This document shows positions 1 to 4,338 of a stretch of DNA of 5,164 bases, piece after piece. Source of the DNA: Thermoplasmatota archaeon (GTDB lineage Archaea; Thermoplasmatota; Thermoplasmata; Halarchaeoplasmatales; Halarchaeoplasmataceae); NCBI GenBank assembly GCA_018610025.1, contig JAHENW010000158.1, positions 1 to 5,164 of the forward strand, in the 5' to 3' direction. The stretch's first letter is position 1, and each line of letters begins with the position of its first letter. The notes beneath the pieces are model-generated. The model was not told where the DNA came from, did no database searches, and saw only the letters and a program-made list of their open reading frames with translations. Both the position numbers and the translations under genes were made by a program.

Positions 1-17
1 AGCTACACCACCACGGC
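1..17 (-). tRNA. 5' end of a tRNA gene, probably tRNA-Asp (runs off left edge)
   Basis: Read on the minus strand, the last 17 bases are GCCGTGGTGGTGTAGCT. They parse as a 7-base acceptor strand (GCCGTGG), U8-G9, then the D-arm start GTGTAGC. This is how archaeal tRNA-Asp genes begin (GCC..GG then TGGTGTAGC); archaeal tRNA-Glu is similar but usually starts GCUCCGG. The anticodon, T-arm and 3' acceptor strand lie outside the window, so neither the folding nor the identity can be confirmed. A TATA-like box about 26 bases before a plausible start site supports a transcribed gene here. Confidence 0.5.
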
Positions 18-45
18 CAATAAGTTACATTACGGGCCTAAAAAG

Positions 46-60
46 ATAATACTATAATAG
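46..60 (-). promoter_or_regulatory. TATA-like box for the partial tRNA gene
   Basis: On the minus strand this reads CTATTATAGTATTAT, an A/T-only island with a TATA-like core centred near 55. Position 28-29, in the sequence ATGTAAC, lies about 26 bases downstream and resembles the start-site box of archaeal stable-RNA promoters. The tRNA 5' end would follow after a leader of about 11 bases. The run of five T at 40-44 on the same strand could instead help terminate the upstream regulator transcript. Confidence 0.35.
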
Positions 61-81
61 TTTTTTTACGGATGATACATA

Positions 82-666
82 TCACGGATCTTCGAACTGG
101 TCGAGCAGGTCATCGATTTTCTCCTTGAATCCATCGTCCTTCTTCATCTCTAGGAGGGTAAGCAGGACGTCGAGTCTTCGCATGGTGTACATGCTGACGT
201 CTTCGAGTTCATCAGGCTTCTCAACAGTTTCACTGACCAGGTCCTGAAGTTTGATGAATATCTCACTGGTGTCCTCTATTGCCTCTTCCATACCGTCGAT
301 ATCGTATCCGGCCCTCTTGAGTATATTTAGAGCAGCTTCAGCGTGTTCTTCATGCCATCCCTCTCTCAAAGACGAAGTTTCCACGTCTAAAGAACTGGGG
401 GTCAAGAAAAATACATTTGCCGTCCTACCGAACAGTTTCTCCGGGATATGGTGCTCCTTTCTTTTGCCGGTGATCTGGACGAAGCCTGCGTCCTCCAGTT
501 TCTTGATATGCCGGTATATCGTAGACTGGTCCTTGCTGAGAGCGTCAGCCAACTGTGAGATAGTCATATCGTTGACTCTAAGAAGCGAAAGGATGTTGTT
601 CCTCGTATCTTCGATTGCTAACTTGACCGCCTCAGGGTCTCTGACAACCTGGACCTCTTTCTTCAT
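82..666 (-). CDS. Winged helix-turn-helix transcriptional regulator (ArsR/HTH_20-like), paralogue 1
   Basis: This 194-residue protein is a probable DNA-binding transcriptional regulator; its ligand and targets are unknown. Residues about 20-75 form a winged helix: a helix ending in NDMTISQLADAL, the recognition helix DQSTIYRHIKKLEDAGFV, and a wing with GKRKEHHIPE. RTANVFFLTP follows, as in archaeal HTH_20/ArsR-like proteins. The C-terminal half is acidic and helical, without cysteine clusters or a recognisable ligand domain, and could be a dimerisation region. I chose the ATG at 666 over the one at 717. A TATA-like box ends about 26 bases before 666, and the paralogue aligns from the same Met-Lys-Lys. 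The longer start would lie upstream of the promoter, and its extra 17 residues are unlike the paralogue. The stop is TGA. The gene follows its paralogue closely but has its own promoter. Confidence 0.85.
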   Translation of the reverse strand: MKKEVQVVRDPEAVKLAIEDTRNNILSLLRVNDMTISQLADALSKDQSTIYRHIKKLEDAGFVQITGKRKEHHIPEKLFGRTANVFFLTPSSLDVETSSLREGWHEEHAEAALNILKRAGYDIDGMEEAIEDTSEIFIKLQDLVSETVEKPDELEDVSMYTMRRLDVLLTLLEMKKDDGFKEKIDDLLDQFEDP

Positions 667-691
667 TGAACATGATAGGGACGGGGGTGGG

Positions 692-706
692 TAAATAAAT
701 TTTCGG
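692..706 (-). promoter_or_regulatory. BRE/TATA promoter of regulator paralogue 1
   Basis: The minus strand reads CCGAAA (706-701, BRE-like) followed by ATTTATTTA (700-692). The TATA centre is about 29.5 bases from the A of the ATG at 666, so transcription would begin at or within a few bases of the start codon, giving a leaderless mRNA. No Shine-Dalgarno sequence lies between. The promoter sits just after the stop of the upstream paralogue, so the two regulators can be transcribed separately. Confidence 0.6.
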
Positions 707-731
707 AAATAATTCAACCCTTCAAGCGGAT

Positions 732-1412
732 TTATTCTTCATTAATGTAATCGAAGTTAGATGTTATCTCTTCGATCCTTTCACAGAAATCCGGGTCATT
801 CTCCATCTCGATGAGCAGATAGAGGAGCTTCATCCGGAGTATACCGAAGAAATCAACGTGATAAAGTTCTTCATCTTTTTTTTCTTGAACAAAATTACTA
901 AAATCCTTATGAAGGTTCTTAAATACGTTAACCGTTTTCTCTACTGTTCCGTCTAAATCTTCACAATCTATTCCAAGATTACATAGATTCCTGATAGTCA
1001 TCTCCGCGTTCTCCTCGTTCCAGTGGACTCCAGCGTTCTCCGGTATATCCGCCTGCATCGAGTCGGGAGCTAGAAGGTAAAAATCCGCTGTCCTCCCGTA
1101 GACCCTCTCCGGGATATGATGTTCTCTCCTCTCGCCGCATATCTCCACAAAACCGGCCTCCTCTAGTTTCCTTACATGCCTATAGATGGTAGATTGGTCC
1201 CTTCCCAAGGCCTCCGATATCTGGGAGATGGTCATGTCATTTATCTTCAGGAGCTCCAATATCTTCTCCCTATTCTTCTCCATCCCTACTTTTATGGCCT
1301 CAGGGTTGCTGATGACCTTTAGATTTTTTTTCATGTCGTCCCTGTCAATGGATTGGGAACCTTCAAATTCCTCCTTCAGTTCCTCTATCGTCTTTTCCTC
1401 TTCTTCGGACAT
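732..1412 (-). CDS. Winged helix-turn-helix transcriptional regulator (ArsR/HTH_20-like), paralogue 2
   Basis: This 226-residue probable DNA-binding regulator is a paralogue of the next gene downstream. From its internal Met-Lys-Lys (residue 27) the two align without gaps for 92 residues, with about 54 identities by hand count. The recognition helix is DQSTIYRHVRKLEEAGFV and the wing has GERREHHIPE. Both share an acidic helical C-terminal half with weaker similarity. An extra acidic N-terminus (MSEEEEKTIEELKEE) is unique to this copy. The start at 1412 is preceded by GAGAGGG at a workable distance, and there is no TATA box suited to the internal Met at 1334. An alternative ATG at 1451 is in frame but separated by a TAG (see findings). 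The stop is TAA. The near-identical recognition helices suggest overlapping DNA targets; auto- or cross-regulation is inference. Confidence 0.85.
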   Translation of the reverse strand: MSEEEEKTIEELKEEFEGSQSIDRDDMKKNLKVISNPEAIKVGMEKNREKILELLKINDMTISQISEALGRDQSTIYRHVRKLEEAGFVEICGERREHHIPERVYGRTADFYLLAPDSMQADIPENAGVHWNEENAEMTIRNLCNLGIDCEDLDGTVEKTVNVFKNLHKDFSNFVQEKKDEELYHVDFFGILRMKLLYLLIEMENDPDFCERIEEITSNFDYINEE

Positions 1413-1449
1413 ACTTTTCCCTCTCTATCTCCTGATATCATCACCCTTC

Positions 1450-1461
1450 ATCGGCCCCGAT
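1450..1461. repeat. Short inverted repeat upstream of regulator paralogue 2 (possible operator)
   Basis: The minus strand reads ATCGG-GG-CCGAT, a perfect 5+2+5 inverted repeat between the TATA-like region and the start codon of the regulator at 1412. A perfect 8-base palindrome, TGATATCA, lies nearby at 1433-1440. Either could be a binding site for a dimeric winged-helix protein such as the regulator itself. Repeats this short also occur by chance, and I do not see a copy in the promoter of the paralogue. Confidence 0.2.
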
Positions 1462-1473
1462 TTGTGTTCTATT

Positions 1474-1500
1474 GGTATATGGGGAAAATTATTAAATAAA
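1474..1500 (-). promoter_or_regulatory. A/T-rich promoter region of regulator paralogue 2
   Basis: The minus strand holds TTTATTTAATAATTTT (1500-1485), then CCCC and CATATACC (1481-1474). The first box would start transcription near 1465, leaving a leader of about 50 bases that carries GAGAGGG before the ATG at 1412. The second would place the start near the in-frame ATG at 1451. The T-rich first box may also act as a U-rich terminator for the xseA-xseB transcript arriving from upstream. Confidence 0.45.
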
Positions 1501-1548
1501 ATTTGGGGTAGTATACAAGTATAGATGGTATTTTCTTATGGATCTTTC

Positions 1549-1812
1549 CTATATGTCCAATCTATCACCGATGTCTACCTCCTCTCCATCCGTCAGTTTC
1601 TTGATCTCGCCCTCGGCCTCTTCCAACCTGTCTGAACAATGTTCGATGAGTTTCATCCCTTCTTCATACAGCTCTATAGCCTTTTCAAGGGAAACCTTGT
1701 TCTTCTCCAACCTGTTGTTTATCTCTTCCAGTCGATCCAATGCTTCTTCGAAATCCAGACCATCCATGTTTTCATCCGTCTTTTCTTCTATCCTTTCTTT
1801 TTCTTCTGACAT
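1549..1812 (-). CDS. xseB: Exodeoxyribonuclease VII small subunit
   Basis: XseB is the small non-catalytic subunit of exonuclease VII, which degrades single-stranded DNA from both ends to short oligonucleotides. Several copies bind along the coiled-coil C-terminus of XseA. The protein has 87 residues, normal for the family. It carries the signature helical hairpin from about residue 20 to 73: FEEALDRLEEINNRLE, then VSLEKAIELYEEGMKL and RLEEAEGEIKKL. The start is set by a strong ribosome binding site (GGAGGT, 6 bases from the ATG). The gene overlaps the 3' end of xseA by 25 bases in another frame, so translation is probably coupled and the subunits co-expressed. The stop is TAG. Reading through it would add 18 codons, ending at TAA in the next promoter region; that tail shows no XseB character. 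Confidence 0.93.
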   Translation of the reverse strand: MSEEKERIEEKTDENMDGLDFEEALDRLEEINNRLEKNKVSLEKAIELYEEGMKLIEHCSDRLEEAEGEIKKLTDGEEVDIGDRLDI

Positions 1813-3035
1813 ATATCTACCTCCTTTACTTCTGCCTTGAGCTCTCCGTCTGATAACTTTGAGAGAATGGTCTTACCTTCATCGACTTCCTCAACACTCC
1901 GGATGATCTCCCCTCCCTCGTTCATCAAGATCGAATATCCTCTCTCTAAGACCCTCTCGGGGCCCAGTGCATGCAGCCTTTCCTTCTGATTCTTCAACCT
2001 CTGGGAGTTCTCCCTGATGTATCTTTCCAGGCTCCTGAAAAGTTCCTCTCTGTTCTCGTCTAACCGCTGGTATCTTTCTTCTAGTAGTAGCTCGGGATCC
2101 CTAAATATGGGTGTTGTTGAGAGGTTGTCCAACCTCTCCCTCAGAACGGACAGCATGCTCTTCAGTGCCGTGCCCGCCCTTCTTCTTTGTTCCCTCAATC
2201 TCCTGACCAGTTCATCTTTTAAAGGTACGACCATCTCCGCAGCGGCAGATGGTGTCGGGCCCCTTTCGTCAGCCACGAAATCCGAGATCAAAAAGTCGGT
2301 CTCGTGGCCCACCGCCGAGATTATAGGTGTCTTTGCATCGAATATGGTCCGGGCTACGATCTCTTCGTTGAAGTTCCAGAGATCCTCTATAGACCCCCCA
2401 CCTCTTCCGACTATCAGGACATCTATATCCGTATCGTCCATCTTCTTTATCCCCTCTGCTATCTCGTCACATGCTCCCTCCCCCTGCACCGGAACCGAGT
2501 GGATGAGCACCTCTATGCCTGGAAATCTTTCCCGCAAGATGGACAATATGTCCCTCAGGGCGGCCCCTTCAAGGGACGTTACGATCCCCACCTTCTTCGG
2601 AAGATAGGGTATCTCTTTTTTATGCTCGTCTTCAAAGAGTCCCTCCTCCTCCAATTTTTCCTTCAGCTGCTGGTATGCGAGGTACAACTTTCCTAACCCC
2701 CCAGGATACATCTCCTTTATCACCAATTGGTACTGACCTCTGGCGGTGTACAGACTCACATTCCCCCTGCACAGTATCTCCATACCCTCTTCAGGTTCGA
2801 AATCTATCTCCTCATTGTCGGCTTTGAACATGGCACAGCTTATCTCACTGTTCTCATCCTTCAAAACGAAGTACATGTGCCTCTCTTCATGATGAGTGAA
2901 ATTCGATATCTCGCCTTTGACCCATATGTTCTGCAGTTCGTCATCGCTCCTGAGAAGTGATTTGACATACAGGTTCAGGTCGGTGATGGAGTATATCTTA
3001 CTATCTATCTTCTTGTCCTCGCTATCTTCATCCAT
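1788..3035 (-). CDS. xseA: Exodeoxyribonuclease VII large (catalytic) subunit
   Basis: XseA is the catalytic subunit of exonuclease VII, a metal-dependent single-strand DNA nuclease of repair and recombination. From the start used here it has 415 residues (E. coli about 456). An N-terminal OB-fold lies at about 14-110, with WVKGEISNF and the YTARGQYQL strand. The catalytic domain follows with TSLEGAALRDIL (D162), VGRGGGSIEDLWNFNEE (R211) and GHETDFLISDFVADERGPTPSAA split as H244/D247. These match E. coli D155, R205, H238 and D241. A charged coiled coil spans about 272-360, then the usual C-terminal GYSIL and LSDGELKAEV. I chose ATG 3035 because TATAAATA is centred 29.5 bases before it; the ATG at 3053 is only 7 bases past the box and would be untranscribed or nearly so. 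The stop is TAG. XseA is bacterial-type and patchy in archaea, so lateral acquisition is likely. Confidence 0.93.
   Translation of the reverse strand: MDEDSEDKKIDSKIYSITDLNLYVKSLLRSDDELQNIWVKGEISNFTHHEERHMYFVLKDENSEISCAMFKADNEEIDFEPEEGMEILCRGNVSLYTARGQYQLVIKEMYPGGLGKLYLAYQQLKEKLEEEGLFEDEHKKEIPYLPKKVGIVTSLEGAALRDILSILRERFPGIEVLIHSVPVQGEGACDEIAEGIKKMDDTDIDVLIVGRGGGSIEDLWNFNEEIVARTIFDAKTPIISAVGHETDFLISDFVADERGPTPSAAAEMVVPLKDELVRRLREQRRRAGTALKSMLSVLRERLDNLSTTPIFRDPELLLEERYQRLDENREELFRSLERYIRENSQRLKNQKERLHALGPERVLERGYSILMNEGGEIIRSVEEVDEGKTILSKLSDGELKAEVKEVDICQKKKKG
1819..1827 (-). promoter_or_regulatory. Strong Shine-Dalgarno site of xseB
   Basis: The minus strand reads AAAGGAGGT followed by 6 bases to the ATG at 1812. 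It is the only near-perfect anti-16S match before a gene in this window. It fits an internal operon gene whose start lies inside the upstream coding sequence, in contrast to the apparently leaderless first genes. Confidence 0.8.
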
Positions 3036-3060
3036 CCTTGCGATATCATACATACTTGAT

Positions 3061-3068
3061 TATTTATA
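3061..3068 (-). promoter_or_regulatory. TATA box of the xseA-xseB operon
   Basis: The minus strand has TATAAATA at 3068-3061. Its centre lies 29.5 bases from the A of the ATG at 3035, the same spacing as for the regulator at 666. This supports a leaderless xseA transcript and decides between the two candidate starts. The box lies in the divergent region shared with the adenylate kinase gene. Confidence 0.65.
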
Positions 3069-3100
3069 GATAGGGTGATGAGGGAGGGGTAAAAGTAAAA

Positions 3101-3115
3101 ACAAAATTGAAATAA
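3101..3115 (+). promoter_or_regulatory. Weak BRE/TATA-like element of the adenylate kinase gene
   Basis: The plus strand reads ACAAAA (BRE-like) followed by TTGAAATAA. The A/T core is centred about 28 bases before the ATG at 3139, matching the leaderless spacing of the other genes. The box departs from a good TATA consensus, so the call rests partly on position. No Shine-Dalgarno sequence precedes the ATG. Confidence 0.4.
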
Positions 3116-3138
3116 GGCGGTCAGAATCGATAGATCAT

Positions 3139-3657
3139 ATGAGAAAAGCCGCGCTAACTGGAACCCCAGGAACGGGAAAAACCACTGTTGCAAGGGAACT
3201 GAGGGAAGAGGGCTATCAGGTCTTGGACCTCAACGGCTTCATCCAGGAAAACGGGCTGAGAGGAGAGAGAGATCCCGACAGGGACACTTATGAAGTCGAT
3301 CTAGCCGAACTGAGGGAGGAATTGAGAAAAAAAGACCCGTCTTTCGATATCGTCGAGGGTCATCTTTCCCACTACCTCGATGTGCCTCTCATCATCGTGC
3401 TCAGATGTTCACCCAGGGAACTGAAGGAAAGGCTGAAAACCAAGGACTGGCATCGAGCTAAGGTGGAGGAGAACATAATGGCCGAGGCCCTGGACGTGAT
3501 ACTCAAAGAGTCACTGGAGGAAGGGGCGGATGTATATGAGATAGACACCACTGAAAGGGATCCTCCGGCGGTGAAAGACTGCATACTCAAGATCTTGAAG
3601 GGAAAGGGAGAGAGATTCGCACCGGGTGACGTCGACTGGTCCCTTTCATATATATGA
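3139..3657 (+). CDS. Archaeal AK6/Fap7-type adenylate kinase
   Basis: This is a 172-residue P-loop kinase of the AK6 (Fap7/hCINAP) family, full length. It interconverts ATP, AMP and ADP in the cytoplasm. In archaea and eukaryotes the family also assists small-subunit ribosome maturation with protein uS11; that role is known for the family, not visible here. Walker A is GTPGTGKTT at 8-16. The Walker B-like strand is DIVEGHLSHYL (70-80). The lid segment carries SPRELKERL and the WHRAKVEENIMAEALDVI block at about 104-121. The C-terminus has the family-typical GDVDWS at 163-168. The ATG at 3139 begins directly before the first beta strand (MRKAALTGTP) and lies about 28 bases from a weak TATA element. 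It is transcribed divergently from xseA. The stop is TGA. Confidence 0.92.
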   Translation: MRKAALTGTPGTGKTTVARELREEGYQVLDLNGFIQENGLRGERDPDRDTYEVDLAELREELRKKDPSFDIVEGHLSHYLDVPLIIVLRCSPRELKERLKTKDWHRAKVEENIMAEALDVILKESLEEGADVYEIDTTERDPPAVKDCILKILKGKGERFAPGDVDWSLSYI

Positions 3658-3670
3658 ATCTTCGAGAACA

Positions 3671-3681
3671 AGTTTTATAAC
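3671..3681 (+). promoter_or_regulatory. TATA box of the phosphatidyltransferase gene
   Basis: The plus strand reads AGTTTTATAAC, preceded by a purine-rich AACA. The box centre is about 26-27 bases before the ATG at 3703, so a leaderless transcript would begin at or very near that ATG. It does not favour the downstream ATG at 3763, which would have a leader of about 60 bases without a properly spaced Shine-Dalgarno site. Confidence 0.6.
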
Positions 3682-3702
3682 CTCTCTAAAATTTAACATC
3701 CC

Positions 3703-4335
3703 ATGGTCTTGAACAGCTTCCGGGAATAGGCCCATTCCGTCCTTTTACCACTGGCCAAGAGGATGAAGAACGTCGACCCGAATCACCTCTCCTGGCTGGC
3801 CTTCATCTCGGCCGTTATGGCTGGTTTCTGCTTCTACCTCTCTTCACCCCCCTACATCTTCCTAGCCGTGATATTCATACTTCTCAACTCCTTTTTCGAT
3901 GCCATGGACGGCCGGATTGCAAAACTGACCGATAGGGCTTCCAAACAGGGAGATTTTCTCGACCACACCTTGGACAGATATTCGGATATATTCATCCTAG
4001 GCGGTATCGCCTTCAGTACCCTCTGCAGGCTGCCCATAGGATTCGTTGCAGTACTCGGCGTCTTAATGACCAGCTATATGGGCACCCAGGCACATGCCGT
4101 GGACGTTGGGAGGGACTACGGCGGAGTCGCCGGCAGAGCCGACAGGTTGATCCTTTTGATATTGATACCCCTAATCCATCTGATATTCCTCAATCTTTAC
4201 ACGGTAACATTCGATCTCCTGGGTTCCACCCTGACCATCTTCGAATTGCTGATGATATGGTTCGCCGTGGCCGGTCATCTAACGGCGGTCCATAGAGGTC
4301 TATCCAGTTGGGGCGAGCTGAAGAGAACCCGATAA
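3703..4335 (+). CDS. CDP-alcohol phosphatidyltransferase (archaetidylinositol phosphate synthase-like) with in-frame TAG at codon 9
   Basis: This integral membrane enzyme transfers a phospho-alcohol group between a CDP-activated lipid and an alcohol or alcohol phosphate. In archaea the closest role is probably archaetidylinositol phosphate synthesis; the exact substrate is inferred. Numbered from ATG 3703 (210 codons), the family active-site motif is complete: D66-x2-D69-G70-x2-A73-K74-x8-G83-x3-D87-x3-D91. The usual Arg after Ala is Lys. About six hydrophobic segments follow the pattern of the family, and GRADRLILLIL is a late conserved block. The frame reads MVLNSFRE, TAG (3727-3729), then AHSVLLPLAKRMKNVDPN. 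The part after TAG looks like the normal N-terminal amphipathic helix leading into the first membrane segment. The conventional start would be ATG 3763, giving 190 residues that lack this helix. The stop is TAA. Confidence 0.8.
3727..3729 (+). other. In-frame amber (TAG) codon, candidate recoded codon
   Basis: This TAG is codon 9 of the frame that opens at ATG 3703 and continues without another stop to 4333-4335. Family-like coding sequence lies on both sides: MVLNSFRE before it, AHSVLLPLAKR after it. In archaea with the pyl system UAG can encode pyrrolysine. No pyl gene or tRNA-Pyl is in the window, so a nonsense mutation, a sequence error or an upstream minigene remain possible. Confidence 0.5.
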
Positions 4336-4338
4336 CGG

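Noticed and set aside
61..67. Run of seven T as a terminator of the first regulator
   Set aside because: The run is on the plus strand, so the regulator's RNA would carry A there rather than U. It could only terminate a plus-strand transcript, and none is seen here.
667..717. Longer start for the first regulator (ATG at 717, 17 extra residues)
   Set aside because: The TATA-like box at 692-700 lies inside this extension. The extra residues are unlike the paralogue, and the paralogues align from the Met at 666.
2017..2607. Long plus-strand open frame opposite xseA
   Set aside because: It is Ser/Leu-rich, has no family motif, and is the antisense shadow of a well-supported gene with conserved catalytic residues. 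Other open frames opposite the regulators, xseB, the kinase and the phosphatidyltransferase were set aside for the same reason.
3036..3053. Longer start for XseA (ATG at 3053, 6 extra residues)
   Set aside because: TATAAATA ends only 7 bases before this ATG, so transcription would begin downstream of it. The ATG at 3035 has the same TATA spacing as other genes here.
3005..3193. 62-codon minus-strand frame spanning the xseA-kinase intergenic region
   Set aside because: It overlaps the starts of two well-supported genes and both promoters, has low-complexity hydrophobic content, and has no promoter or ribosome binding site of its own.
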